From Phorcysia thermohydrogeniphila (lineage in GTDB: Bacteria > Aquificota > Aquificia > Desulfurobacteriales > Desulfurobacteriaceae), in assembly GCF_004339575.1 (NCBI RefSeq), contig NZ_SMFV01000005.1, positions 1 to 64,000 of the forward strand: 64,000 bases of DNA. The letters are read 5' to 3'. The notes below the pieces were generated by a model. That model did not search any database. It was not told the origin of the DNA and saw nothing but the letters and a program-made list of their open reading frames with translations. The translations under genes and the position numbers were made by a program. Each line of letters opens with the position of its first letter. The first letter of the stretch is position 1. Of the stretch, positions 7,892 to 16,963 are shown piece by piece.

Positions 7892-10800
7892 TGAACGAGC
7901 GATCATTTAGACTCCTCTCCGGGAAAATAAAGTCTCGGGAAGAAGCTGCCGTCTATGGCCTTCCCGGTGCCTCAAAGGCTCTGCTGCTTAAAAAAGTAGT
8001 TCCACTTATTGGAACTTTCTTCTTAGTTGTACCGGCAGAGAATTTAGCGGAGGCAATAACTGAGGATCTTAAAAGGTCGGGTCTAAAGGCTTTACACGTT
8101 CCCGGCTGGGATGTCCCTCCCCTTGACGTCTCTTCCCCCCTTTCACTTAGCCAGTACAGGCGTCTCAGAGCTCTCTACCGTCTTTTGACAGAAAATTTCA
8201 ACGTTATCGTAGTTACGCCGGCCTCTCTCTTCCAGAAAGTCCCATCTCCAGATGTCCTAATTGAAAGGGTTATAGAGTTAAGGAAAGGTGAAGACGTAGA
8301 TTACTCTTTACTTCCCTCCCGTCTTACCTCTTCTGGCTACATGAGAGTGGACAGCGAGCCGGAGGAAGGGGAGTTCTCTATAAGAGGAGATACCTTAGAG
8401 CTCGTTACCGTAGAGGGGGAGAGGGTTATTGTAGAGCTCTTTGGAGATACAGTTGAGAGGATACTCTTAAATGGGGAAGATGTTGACAGTTTTGCGATTA
8501 TTCCCACCTTAGAGCTCCCTCAGGATAGGGAGAGGTTAAGTAAGATAGAAGAGCTTTATCCAGAAATTGTTGAAAAGCACCTTCTCCTTGGGGAGATAAG
8601 TGGGGCAGAAAAGTTACTTCCGGAGGTTGTTGAGCTTGTCCCATTAACGGAGTACACGGGGGAGCTCCCCTTTGTTACCGTTGAGCCAGACCAAGTAAGA
8701 ACCGCTGGAGAGGCCTTTCTCTCTCAGGTAAAGGAAAACTACGAGATTTTAAAGAGGGAAGGAATTCCTTCCTCAAGGCCTGAGGATTTTGTCTGTGAGA
8801 TAGAAATAAAATTCCTCTTTTCAATCTACGATAAGCCGATTAAGGATGGAATTGACTTTGGAGTTACACCTCTTCCCGATGTAAACGAGGAGAACGTAAA
8901 AGAGCTCTTTAAGTCCCTCCTTGGCTTTTCGGTGCGCTTTATCTATACAACCGAAACCTTAAGGAAAGAGGCTGAAAAGGTCGCCGAAAAGCTCGGACTC
9001 AAGGTCTCTTTTGAGAAAGGAATCTCCTCAGGGAGCTTTAAAGATACTGACGAAAAGTTGGCTTTCCTCTCAGAATCTGAGTTTACTCTTGAGGTAAGGC
9101 AGAAGGACGACATAACCACCTTAGAGCCCGGCACTCTCGTTGTCCATCGGGACTACGGGATAGGTATCTTCAGAGGGATTACGAGTAGGAATCTTGGCGG
9201 GAAAACTTACGACTTTATTGAGATTGAATACGCCGGAGGAGAGAGGCTCTACGCTCCCTTTACCCAGATTGACAGAATCTACAGGTATACAGGCTACAAG
9301 GGTAAATCTCCAAAGCTTGACAGGCTTGGTGGTACATCTTGGAAGAACCTTGAGAGGAAGATAAAGGCCTCCTTAGTCAAGTTTGCGAAAGAACTTGCGG
9401 AGCTCTACAAAGAAAGGAAGACGGCGAAAGGGGAGAAGTTAATAGGGGATGAGAACCTCATCAGAGAGTTTGAGAGGCGTTTCCCCTACAAGTTAACTCC
9501 CGACCAAGCTAAGGCCATAAGGGAAGTCTACAGGGATATGGAATCTGAAAAGCCTATGGACAGGCTCATATGTGGCGACGTTGGCTTTGGAAAGACAGAG
9601 GTTGCAATGAGGGCCGCCATGAAGGCGGTTTCTGCCGGCAAACAAGTAGCAGTTATTGCTCCAACTACAATATTGGTTGACCAGCATTACAGAACCTTCA
9701 AAAAGCGGTTCAAGGGATTTCCCGTTAACATAGAGATGATTTCCCGTTTTAAGACGAAGAAGGAGCAAAAGGAAATTCTTGAGAGGCTTAAGAAGGGAGA
9801 AATTGACATAATAATCGGTACCCACAGGCTCACTCAGGACGACGTAGAGTTTAAGGATTTAGGGCTTTTAATAATTGACGAGGAGCACAGGTTCGGCGTC
9901 AGGACGAAGGAAAAACTCACAAAGATGAAGAGTAACATTGACGTCCTCTACCTCTCAGCAACTCCCATTCCGAGAACCCTTTACTCTGCCCTTTCTGGGT
10001 TTAGGGACATCTCCCTTATAGAAACCCCTCCTGCTGGAAGGAGAGGGACAAAAGTCGTCGTTACAAAGTATTCAGACAAAATCTTAAGAACTGCCATAGA
10101 AAGGGAGCTTGAAAGGGGAGGACAGGTCTTTATTGTCCAGAACGACATAGATGAGCTTGAACCTTTAAAGGAAAAAGTAAAGGGAATGTTTCCCGAAGTT
10201 TCTGTTGAAATCGTTCACGGCCAGATGAAGGCTGATAAGATAGAGAGAATTATGCACAGCTTCTTTGAGGGGAAAGTTCAGGTTCTTGTAGCAACTTCCA
10301 TTGTTGAGTCTGGACTTGACGTTCCGTCGGCTAACACGCTTGTCGTCATTGGGGCAGAAAGGTTTGGACTTTCTCAGCTCTATCAACTTAAAGGGAGAGT
10401 CGGAAGAGGTATAGAGAAGGGATACTGTTACCTTCTTACCTCTCCAAACGCAAAGCTTACATCTGAGGCCGTTAAAAGGCTTGAGGCTATGAAGAAGCTT
10501 TCTCCCCTTGGAGGAGGCTTCCAGCTTGCGCTGAAAGACCTTGAGATAAGGGGAGCTGGAACGCTCCTCGGGCCAAAGCAGAGCGGTTTTGTAAACACTG
10601 TAGGGCTTGACCTATACCTTAAGCTCTTTGAGGAAGTGGCAAAAGAAAAGGAGGAAGAGGACGTCAAGATTAGCATTCCTGTAGAGGCTTTCATTCCTGA
10701 GGATTACATAGAGGATACGAAAGAGAGGTTAAGGATTTACGGAGAGCTCTCTAAGGCCGAAGACCCGGAAGAGATAATGAAGGAGCTTAAGAAGGTTCAC

Positions 10801-11070
10801 GGCTACTTACCTGACCCACTTGTAAACATGTTTAAGGTTATGAAGGTTAAAAAGCTAGCTAAGGAAATTGGTATAAAAGAAGTGAGCATGACACCTTCAG
10901 GGAAAGCAATAGTTACTTTTGGTGATGAGCCGACCCTTTCTCCGGAAAGGCTTGTTGAGTTTGTGAAGGAGAAGGGAGCTACGTTTACTCCCGACAGGAA
11001 ACTCTATGTTGATGCAGAGAGCTTGGATGGACTTCTTAAAATCCTTGAGGAGTTAAATCAAACTGTTTAA
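7891..11070 (+). CDS. mfd: Transcription-repair coupling factor Mfd
   Basis: 1059 residues, slightly shorter than E. coli Mfd (1148). Order: UvrB-homology N-terminal half; RNA-polymerase-interacting CarD-like domain (LEPGTLVVHRDYGIGIFRG...YDFIEIEYAGGERLYAP, near residue 415); RecG-like SF2 translocase with Walker A GDVGFGKTEVA (~560) and DEEHRFG (~663); motif VATSIVESGLDVPSAN and QLKGRVGRG; C-terminal TRCF domain. It removes stalled RNA polymerase at lesions and recruits UvrA. The first half keeps the UvrB fold but without helicase motifs, as in the family. Confidence 0.96.
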   Translation: MNERSFRLLSGKIKSREEAAVYGLPGASKALLLKKVVPLIGTFFLVVPAENLAEAITEDLKRSGLKALHVPGWDVPPLDVSSPLSLSQYRRLRALYRLLTENFNVIVVTPASLFQKVPSPDVLIERVIELRKGEDVDYSLLPSRLTSSGYMRVDSEPEEGEFSIRGDTLELVTVEGERVIVELFGDTVERILLNGEDVDSFAIIPTLELPQDRERLSKIEELYPEIVEKHLLLGEISGAEKLLPEVVELVPLTEYTGELPFVTVEPDQVRTAGEAFLSQVKENYEILKREGIPSSRPEDFVCEIEIKFLFSIYDKPIKDGIDFGVTPLPDVNEENVKELFKSLLGFSVRFIYTTETLRKEAEKVAEKLGLKVSFEKGISSGSFKDTDEKLAFLSESEFTLEVRQKDDITTLEPGTLVVHRDYGIGIFRGITSRNLGGKTYDFIEIEYAGGERLYAPFTQIDRIYRYTGYKGKSPKLDRLGGTSWKNLERKIKASLVKFAKELAELYKERKTAKGEKLIGDENLIREFERRFPYKLTPDQAKAIREVYRDMESEKPMDRLICGDVGFGKTEVAMRAAMKAVSAGKQVAVIAPTTILVDQHYRTFKKRFKGFPVNIEMISRFKTKKEQKEILERLKKGEIDIIIGTHRLTQDDVEFKDLGLLIIDEEHRFGVRTKEKLTKMKSNIDVLYLSATPIPRTLYSALSGFRDISLIETPPAGRRGTKVVVTKYSDKILRTAIERELERGGQVFIVQNDIDELEPLKEKVKGMFPEVSVEIVHGQMKADKIERIMHSFFEGKVQVLVATSIVESGLDVPSANTLVVIGAERFGLSQLYQLKGRVGRGIEKGYCYLLTSPNAKLTSEAVKRLEAMKKLSPLGGGFQLALKDLEIRGAGTLLGPKQSGFVNTVGLDLYLKLFEEVAKEKEEEDVKISIPVEAFIPEDYIEDTKERLRIYGELSKAEDPEEIMKELKKVHGYLPDPLVNMFKVMKVKKLAKEIGIKEVSMTPSGKAIVTFGDEPTLSPERLVEFVKEKGATFTPDRKLYVDAESLDGLLKILEELNQTV

Positions 11071-11084
11071 GAGAGGGAAAAGCG

Positions 11085-11792
11085 ATGAGGAGAGCTCTTT
11101 CAGTTTCATTGGCGCTACTTCTATCCTTAGCCGTTCCGTCAGTTTCTTTGGCAGGTCAGGAAGTAAAGGTCCAGAGTGTAAAGGTTGACAAGAAGACCAA
11201 GAGGGAGTTCTTTAGGGCTCTAAGGAAGGGAGACTTAGAGAAAGTAAAGGAGCTCATTAATAGTGGTGTTCCTGTTGATATTAGGAACAAATTTGGACAG
11301 ACACCGCTATTTTACGCTGCCGACTCAGACAACATTGAGCTTGCTAAGTTCCTAATTGAGCGCGGCGCAAATATAGAGGCTAAGGACTACTACGGTTTAA
11401 CGCCCCTTCATCAGGCTGTGATAAGGGGAAGTTACAGGGTTACAAAGCTCCTGATAGATAAGGGAGCAGATATTGAAGCAACAGATAACTACGGCTATAC
11501 ACCTTTACACTTAGCGGCTATATACAACAGGGTAAAAACAGCAAAGCTCCTTATAAAGAAGGGAGCTAAAGTTAATGCGAAAGACAGCTTTGGGAACACC
11601 CCACTCCACTACTGCGCTACCACAAAGGGAACCTACTCTGTAGCAAAGGTACTGCTTGAAAACGGGGCAGATCCGAACATAAAGAACAATAGAGGTAAAA
11701 CTCCTCTTGAGCTGGCCAATGAAACAAAAAACTTCCGAATTTCAAGGTTAATTATCAAGTATGTACAGAAAAAAGGGGGAAGTAGCTCGTGA
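11085..11792 (+). CDS. Exported ankyrin-repeat protein
   Basis: 235 residues. A signal peptide (MRRALSVSLALLLSLAVPSVSLA) ends at an ALA-like site near residue 24. About five ankyrin repeats follow, each with the T-PL-H/FYAA and LLI-x-(K/R)GA-(D/N) pattern (for example GLTPLHQAV, GYTPLHLAA, GNTPLHYCA). Likely a periplasmic protein-interaction module; partner unknown. It follows mfd by 14 bases and is probably the last gene of that transcript. The phosphate porin promoter region begins directly after it. Confidence 0.85.
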   Translation: MRRALSVSLALLLSLAVPSVSLAGQEVKVQSVKVDKKTKREFFRALRKGDLEKVKELINSGVPVDIRNKFGQTPLFYAADSDNIELAKFLIERGANIEAKDYYGLTPLHQAVIRGSYRVTKLLIDKGADIEATDNYGYTPLHLAAIYNRVKTAKLLIKKGAKVNAKDSFGNTPLHYCATTKGTYSVAKVLLENGADPNIKNNRGKTPLELANETKNFRISRLIIKYVQKKGGSSS

Positions 11793-11801
11793 GTCTCCTT
11801 T

Positions 11802-11874
11802 CGTGGGTGTGGTGTTTCTTAACAATTTCTTAACAAATTTCCCCTAAACTTAAACCCAGTACGCCACACCCACG
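11802..11874. repeat. 14-bp inverted repeat flanking the Pho-like repeats
   Basis: Arms 11802-11815 and 11861-11874 are complementary over 14 positions (CGTGGGTGTGG opposite CCACACCCACG perfect, then one G-T pair and two more pairs). The 45-base interior holds the tandem TTAACA repeats, and the right arm abuts the porin ribosome site. In read-through RNA from mfd/ankyrin it would fold into a long stem just upstream of the porin start; no U-tract follows, so it is not a standard terminator. Confidence 0.6.
11815..11836 (+). promoter_or_regulatory. Pho-box-like tandem direct repeat (2 x TTTCTTAACAA)
   Basis: Two perfect, directly abutting 11-base repeats (11815-11825, 11826-11836) place TTAACA cores exactly 11 bases apart. 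PhoP of Bacillus recognises TT(A/T/C)ACA repeats at that spacing, and PhoB boxes also repeat every 11 bases. The site lies 55 bases before an OprP-like porin that is followed by pstS, so a phosphate-starvation response regulator is the natural candidate. Confidence 0.6.
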
Positions 11875-11890
11875 CAGGGAGGAAAGAAGT

Positions 11891-13045
11891 ATGAGAAAGA
11901 AACTAATGTCTCTCGGGTTTATTTTCCTCGGGGGACTTTTCTGTACTTCAAACGTGGAAGCAAAGGAGGTAACAATACTTATTAACGGCGTTCCTGTGAA
12001 GGAGCTCTACGTAGATAGCGAAGGAAGACTTTACATTACGCCCGGAGCTGGCAGGAAACCTGTAAAGATAGAAGTTCCTGCTGTTGAAGGTGAGCCTGTA
12101 GTTTCCAAGAGCAAAAAGATAAAAATTGGTGGAAAGGCCTATATCCACTGGGATTACAACATGGCTGGTGAGGAGGAATCAAACGCCTTTAAAATTACAA
12201 GGAACTACCTTGAAATTCGTGGTTACTTTAACGACAGAGATTACTTCAGAACAACCTTAGATGTTAAGCAAACAGATAGCGTGGATGGAGGTTCATACGT
12301 TGCAAGGTTAAAGTACGCTTACGTTTACTTCCATGACGTTCTTCCCTATACAGGCGTTGAGCTTGGTATGGCTCATAGGCCTTGGATTGACTGGGAAGAG
12401 CACCATGGATGGCTCCATAGGGATGTTGAAAAGACGTTTATAGAGAGTAAAGGCGGAGCTCATCTTATGAACTCTGCGGACTTGGGAGTAAACTTTAAGG
12501 GCAAGTATGGGATAGCTTCATGGGAAGTAGCTATCTTCAACGGTGAAGGTTATCATGACGTTGAGGATAGTGACCACTTCGGTAAGTCCTTAGAAGGAAG
12601 GCTTTCTCTAAACCTCCTTGACGGGTTTACTTTCTCTTTCCATACAACCCACTCCTTTGACCATAAAGGTGAAAACTACGACAGGCACATCTATCAAGTT
12701 CACGCCGTTTATAACAATCCTTACTTCTTAGTTGCTGGACAGTATGTTTGGAACAACATTGACAGCTACAGTGGAGAGGATAAAGATCAAAAGGGTTACT
12801 CCATTAATGGGGATATCAAACTTAAACCTGTCGTGGGGTATCCGTTAGGCGTCCTTGCAAGGTATGACCATTGGGATCCAAATGATAAAGTCTCGGATGA
12901 CGAAAGGGAGCAGTTCATTTACGGCGTTTTCTACCATCTCAATAAACACGTGAAGTTTTCGCTTGTCCATGAGAGAATCGTAGACGAGGGAGAGGAAGTT
13001 GGAGATAAAAGCACACTTATGGCTGTAGCGAGAATCAAGTGGTAG
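11891..13045 (+). CDS. Phosphate-selective porin O/P family outer-membrane protein
   Basis: 384 residues. A signal peptide precedes NVEAKEV; then a short N-terminal domain (roughly 25-80) and a beta-barrel with alternating aromatic strands: YIHWDYNM, LEIRGYFNDRDYFRTTLDVKQ, ARLKYAYVYF, LGMAHRPWIDWEEHHGW. It ends in ARIKW, a terminal aromatic as expected for BAM-inserted barrels. This layout matches OprO/OprP-like porins. With a Pho-like repeat upstream and pstS downstream, it very likely admits phosphate. GGGAGGAAAG precedes ATG 11891. Confidence 0.8.
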   Translation: MRKKLMSLGFIFLGGLFCTSNVEAKEVTILINGVPVKELYVDSEGRLYITPGAGRKPVKIEVPAVEGEPVVSKSKKIKIGGKAYIHWDYNMAGEEESNAFKITRNYLEIRGYFNDRDYFRTTLDVKQTDSVDGGSYVARLKYAYVYFHDVLPYTGVELGMAHRPWIDWEEHHGWLHRDVEKTFIESKGGAHLMNSADLGVNFKGKYGIASWEVAIFNGEGYHDVEDSDHFGKSLEGRLSLNLLDGFTFSFHTTHSFDHKGENYDRHIYQVHAVYNNPYFLVAGQYVWNNIDSYSGEDKDQKGYSINGDIKLKPVVGYPLGVLARYDHWDPNDKVSDDEREQFIYGVFYHLNKHVKFSLVHERIVDEGEEVGDKSTLMAVARIKW

Positions 13046-13098
13046 AGTGTAGAATCTGCAGACGAGGGAACTTAAATAATATCTTAAGAGGAGGTTCT

Positions 13099-14166
13099 AT
13101 GAGGTTTGAAGCAAAGAAGTTAGTAGCTCTTACTCTTCCAGCTGTAGTTGTTTTGTTCGGTTGTTTTGGAGGCGAGAAGAAGGAGGAAGCTCAACAGGAA
13201 ACTAAGAAACAGGTTAGGGTTGCCATCAATGGGGCAGGAGCGACTTTTCCATACCCTGTTTACGTTAACTGGGCTAAGGAGTATAAGAAGGAAACGGGTG
13301 TTAGGGTTAACTATCAAGGTATAGGTTCTGGCGGTGGAATCAGGCAAGTTACGGAGAGAACCGTTGATTTTGGCGGTTCTGATAAGATGCTCTCCCCAAA
13401 GGAGCTTGAAAAGAGAAAACTTTACCAGTTCCCGGCTGTTATCGGTTCAATAGTTGTTGTCTACAACCTTCCCGGCATTGGAGATGGTGAACTTAAACTT
13501 TCAAACAGGGCAGCTTGCGATCTGTTTATGGGTAAGGTTAAGTACTGGGATGATCCGGAGATAAAAAAGGATAACCCGGGTATTAAGCTACCTCACCAGA
13601 GGGTAACCGTTGTCCACAGGTCTGAAGGTTCTGGAACGACATGGAACTTTACCTACTGGCTCAGCCAAGTTTGTTCTGAGTGGAAAGAGAAGGTCGGTTA
13701 CGGAAAAGTTGTTAACTGGCCTACTGGAATTGGTGCTAAAGGGAACGCTGGAGTTACGAACTACGTAAGGCAGACGCCGGGAGCTCTCGGCTATGTTGAG
13801 TACGCTTATAAGCTCCAGAACGGTCTTTCTGCTGCCCAGCTCCAGACTGCAGAAGGGAACTTTGTAAAGCCAACGGAAGAGACCTTTAAGGCTGCTGCAT
13901 CTCACGCCAAGTGGAGTAAAGACAGCCACTTCTACTTAGAGGGCAATCTCTTACTGCAGCCCGGAAAAGAAAGCTGGCCTCTGACAGCTACGACTGTGAT
14001 ACTCCTGCCGAAGGAGAAGAAGGAGAGGAACAAGCTTGTTGTTGACTTCTTTGACTGGGCCTTTAAGAAGGGAGATGCGATTGCAGTGAAGCTTGGTTAC
14101 GTTCCCCTTCCCGAGAACGTAAAGCAGGAGATAAGGGACTACTGGAAAGAAGTTGTTCTAAAGTAA
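13099..14166 (+). CDS. pstS: Phosphate ABC transporter substrate-binding lipoprotein PstS
   Basis: 355 residues from ATG 13099 (AAGAGGAGG upstream; an upstream in-frame start at 13039 adds unrelated residues). A lipobox VVVLFGC puts the lipidated Cys near residue 22. The mature part shows INGAGATFPYPVYVNWAKEY, NYQGIGSGGGIRQ, DFGGSDKML and HRSEGSGTTWNFTYWLS, the phosphate-binding loops of PstS. No pstCAB follows; the membrane and ATPase subunits must be elsewhere. Same direction as the porin, gap 53 bases, so probably one Pho-controlled unit. Confidence 0.95.
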   Translation: MRFEAKKLVALTLPAVVVLFGCFGGEKKEEAQQETKKQVRVAINGAGATFPYPVYVNWAKEYKKETGVRVNYQGIGSGGGIRQVTERTVDFGGSDKMLSPKELEKRKLYQFPAVIGSIVVVYNLPGIGDGELKLSNRAACDLFMGKVKYWDDPEIKKDNPGIKLPHQRVTVVHRSEGSGTTWNFTYWLSQVCSEWKEKVGYGKVVNWPTGIGAKGNAGVTNYVRQTPGALGYVEYAYKLQNGLSAAQLQTAEGNFVKPTEETFKAAASHAKWSKDSHFYLEGNLLLQPGKESWPLTATTVILLPKEKKERNKLVVDFFDWAFKKGDAIAVKLGYVPLPENVKQEIRDYWKEVVLK

Positions 14167-14173
14167 TGAGTTT

Positions 14174-14210
14174 AAAAGGGGGAGGATTTAACCTCCCCCT
14201 TTTCTTTTTT
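14174..14210. terminator. Bidirectional intrinsic terminator between pstS and purH
   Basis: AAAAGGGGGAGG (14174-14185), loop ATTTAA, then CCTCCCCCTTTT (14192-14203) and CTTTTTT. A perfect 12-bp stem with a T-run on the plus strand and A-run on the other side, so it can end both convergent transcripts. Confidence 0.93.
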
Positions 14211-14219
14211 AAAGAAAGG

Positions 14220-15815
14220 TTAGTGCCTAAAGTGTCTGATGCCGGTAAAGACCATGGCCATTCCGTGCTCGTTGGCGGCTTGGATTACTTCACCGTCCCT
14301 TATAGAACCACCCGGCTGGATGATTGCAGTCACACCTACCTTGGCTGCCTCGTCAACGCTATCCCTAAATGGGAAGAAAGCTTCGGAAGCTAAGACAGAA
14401 CCTTGTAGGTCTAATCCCATCATCTTGGCCTTTTCTGCTGCACAGCGGGCAGAGTCTACCCTTGAAGTCTGCCCAACGCCGATTCCGACTGCAACGCCGT
14501 CCTTTGCGTAGACGACAGAGTTGGACTTAACCCACTTAACGACTTTAAAGGCGAAGAGAAGGTCTTTCCACTCCCTTTCTGTTGGCTCTCTATCCGTTAC
14601 GACTTTTAGCTTTTCCGGGTCAACTGTTATGAGGTCTCTATCCTGAACTAAGAGACCGCCAGTTATTCTTCTATACTCAAATGGAGAATCAACTCCTCTC
14701 CTTTCAAGTCCGTCAAGCCCGTTCGTTGTTAAAACTCTGAGGTTTTTCTTTGTTCTCAGTATTTCAAGGGCCTCTTCATCGTAGTCGGGAGCAATGATGC
14801 ACTCGTAGAACCTTTCGGTTATGAGCCTTGCTACTTCTGGAGTTACTTTTGCGTTGAAGGCAATTATTCCACCAAAAGCAGAAACTGGGTCAACTTTTAG
14901 TGCTTTCTCGTAGGCCTCTTCTGGCGTTTTACCGAGTGCCATTCCGCAGGGGTTTGCGTGCTTTATGATCGCGCAGGCGATACCATCAGTTTGTGGGTCA
15001 AACTCTGTAACTAAGCCAAAGCTAGCGTCAAGGTCGTAGATGTTGTTAAAGGAGAGTTCCTTTTCACCGTGCAGTTTCTCTGCCCTTGCAACGCAGGGTT
15101 CTTTAATAAAGACCTCTTTGTAGAAAGCTCCTCTCTGGTGGGGGTTTTCTCCGTATCTAAGGTCAGAAACCTTCTCAAAGGTTATCGTTAGAGGATTTCT
15201 CATCTCCCTGCAGTTAACAGGATTTCCTTCTTCATCTATTGAGTAGAGGAACTCAGCTATTAGGGCGTCGTAGTGGGCTGTCAGGTTAAAGGCCTTCCTT
15301 GCAAGGTAGAAGCGGGTTTTAAGGGAAATTTCACCGGTTTCTTTCAGTTCCTTAATTACGCGCTCATAATCACTTGGGTCTGTTACGATTGCAACGTGGG
15401 CGTAGTTCTTTGCAGCAGCCCTTACCATTGTAGGGCCGCCGATGTCTATGTTTTCAATGATTTCCTCTAAGGAAGCGCCTTTCTTGACAGTTTCCTTGAA
15501 CGGGTAAAGGTTAACGACGACCATGTCTATTCTTTCTATTCCGAGCCTCTCCATCGCTTTTAGGTGCTCTTCTTTGTCCCTTCTTGCAAGGATTCCGCCG
15601 TGGACTTTTGGATGGAGGGTTTTTACTCTTCCCTCCATTATTTCTGGGAATCCCGTAAGGTCGGAGATTTCTCTAACAGAGATTCCGGCTTCCTTTAAAA
15701 GCCTTGCCGTTCCACCGGTTGAGATGATTTCAACGCCAAGGTTGGAGAGCTCCCTCGCAAAATCCACTATTCCTGTCTTATCAGAAACGGAGATTAGAGC
15801 TCTAACCGGTCTCAT
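14220..15815 (-). CDS. purH: Bifunctional AICAR transformylase / IMP cyclohydrolase
   Basis: 531 residues from ATG 15815, which follows AGGAGG; an upstream in-frame ATG at 15857 lacks a ribosome site. N-terminal MGS-like IMP cyclohydrolase (ALISVSDKTGIVDFARELSNLGVEIISTGGTARLL, then VNLYPF and NIDIGGPTMVRAAAKN); C-terminal transformylase with YGENPHQRGAFY, IIKHANPCG and SDAFFPF-type SEAFFPFRDS. It carries out the last two steps of IMP synthesis. Monocistronic, divergent from alr. Confidence 0.97.
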   Translation of the reverse strand: MRPVRALISVSDKTGIVDFARELSNLGVEIISTGGTARLLKEAGISVREISDLTGFPEIMEGRVKTLHPKVHGGILARRDKEEHLKAMERLGIERIDMVVVNLYPFKETVKKGASLEEIIENIDIGGPTMVRAAAKNYAHVAIVTDPSDYERVIKELKETGEISLKTRFYLARKAFNLTAHYDALIAEFLYSIDEEGNPVNCREMRNPLTITFEKVSDLRYGENPHQRGAFYKEVFIKEPCVARAEKLHGEKELSFNNIYDLDASFGLVTEFDPQTDGIACAIIKHANPCGMALGKTPEEAYEKALKVDPVSAFGGIIAFNAKVTPEVARLITERFYECIIAPDYDEEALEILRTKKNLRVLTTNGLDGLERRGVDSPFEYRRITGGLLVQDRDLITVDPEKLKVVTDREPTEREWKDLLFAFKVVKWVKSNSVVYAKDGVAVGIGVGQTSRVDSARCAAEKAKMMGLDLQGSVLASEAFFPFRDSVDEAAKVGVTAIIQPGGSIRDGEVIQAANEHGMAMVFTGIRHFRH

Positions 15816-15898
15816 AACACCTCCTAATAATTGGCTTGGCGGGTGGGATTCTACCATTTGTAGTAGAATTTGGCAGAAATTCAGGACGAAGGCTTGCT

Positions 15899-16963
15899 AT
15901 GCTTAGATGGGCTGAGGTTTACCTTAATAGGCTCCTGTCAAACTATCGCGTCATCAAAAAGCTTTCAGGTAAAAAGAAGATATTTGCCGTCGTCAAGGCA
16001 AACGCCTACGGCCACGGAAGCGTTCCAGTTGCCAAGTTTTTAGAGGAAAACACAGACGTTCACGGCTTTGCTGTTGCAACCTATGAAGAGGGGGCAGAGC
16101 TCCGAGAGGCCGGAATAAAGCGTGAAATCCTCGTTATGGCCTCTATGCTCCCTGAAGGGATTCACCTTTTAAAGGATTACAGTCTTACTCCAGTTGTTTA
16201 CGACTTTGAGGAGCTCTCCCTTATAAGGGAGCTCTCCCTCCCTTTCCACGTTAAGGTTGATACCGGAATGGGAAGGCTCGGCTTTTTGGAAAGGGATTGG
16301 GATAGGTTACTAAGTGAGCTCTACAACTTGCCCGTTGCAGGCGTTATGAGCCACTTTTCTTCTGCTGACAGTGATGAAGAGTTTACGCGCTACCAGTTTT
16401 TAAAGTTTAAAGAGTTTGTAGAGAAGCTTAAAAAGTTCAAACCTGACGTAGCCGTTCACGTTGATAACAGTGCCGCGATTCCAAAAAAGTTTGACTCCCT
16501 ACTTACCCACTGCCGAGTAGGTCTTGCTCTTTACGGTTCAAAGCCTTACAGGGGTTATGAAGCAGAGCTCTTGCAGGTTATGGAGGTAAAGGCGAAAGTC
16601 ATAAGCGTTAAGGAGCTCCCTCCTGACTTTCCGATTTCCTACTCAAAAACTTACAGGACGAAAAATAAGGAAAAGGTTGCAGTCATAGCCTTTGGCTACG
16701 CCGACGGCCTTTTAAGGAGTCTTTCAAACAGAGGCTCTGTTCTAATCAACGGGAAGCGCTGTCCCATAAGAGGGAGAATCTGTATGGACATGACTGTCGT
16801 TTCGGTTGAAGGTGTTCCCGTTAAAAAGGGAGATACTGCCGTAGTTAGCGGGAAAGAGATTACCTTTGACGAGATAGCCGAGCTTGCCGGAACGATCCCC
16901 TATGAGGTTATGTGCGATATAAGTCCAAGGGTTAAGAGGATTTATAGGTATGAGGAAGTTTAG
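15899..16963 (+). CDS. alr: Alanine racemase
   Basis: 354 residues. The PLP lysine lies in VVKANAYGHG and the second catalytic base Tyr in ISYSKTYR; KVDTGMGRLGF, VMSHFSSAD and RGRICMDMTVV are also present. Makes D-Ala for peptidoglycan. ATG 15899 is chosen because homologues start at the segment RWAEVYLNRL; the upstream open frame runs into the purH promoter area. The 3' end overlaps prmA by 14 bases, so alr-prmA-PHP form an operon. Confidence 0.96.
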   Translation: MLRWAEVYLNRLLSNYRVIKKLSGKKKIFAVVKANAYGHGSVPVAKFLEENTDVHGFAVATYEEGAELREAGIKREILVMASMLPEGIHLLKDYSLTPVVYDFEELSLIRELSLPFHVKVDTGMGRLGFLERDWDRLLSELYNLPVAGVMSHFSSADSDEEFTRYQFLKFKEFVEKLKKFKPDVAVHVDNSAAIPKKFDSLLTHCRVGLALYGSKPYRGYEAELLQVMEVKAKVISVKELPPDFPISYSKTYRTKNKEKVAVIAFGYADGLLRSLSNRGSVLINGKRCPIRGRICMDMTVVSVEGVPVKKGDTAVVSGKEITFDEIAELAGTIPYEVMCDISPRVKRIYRYEEV

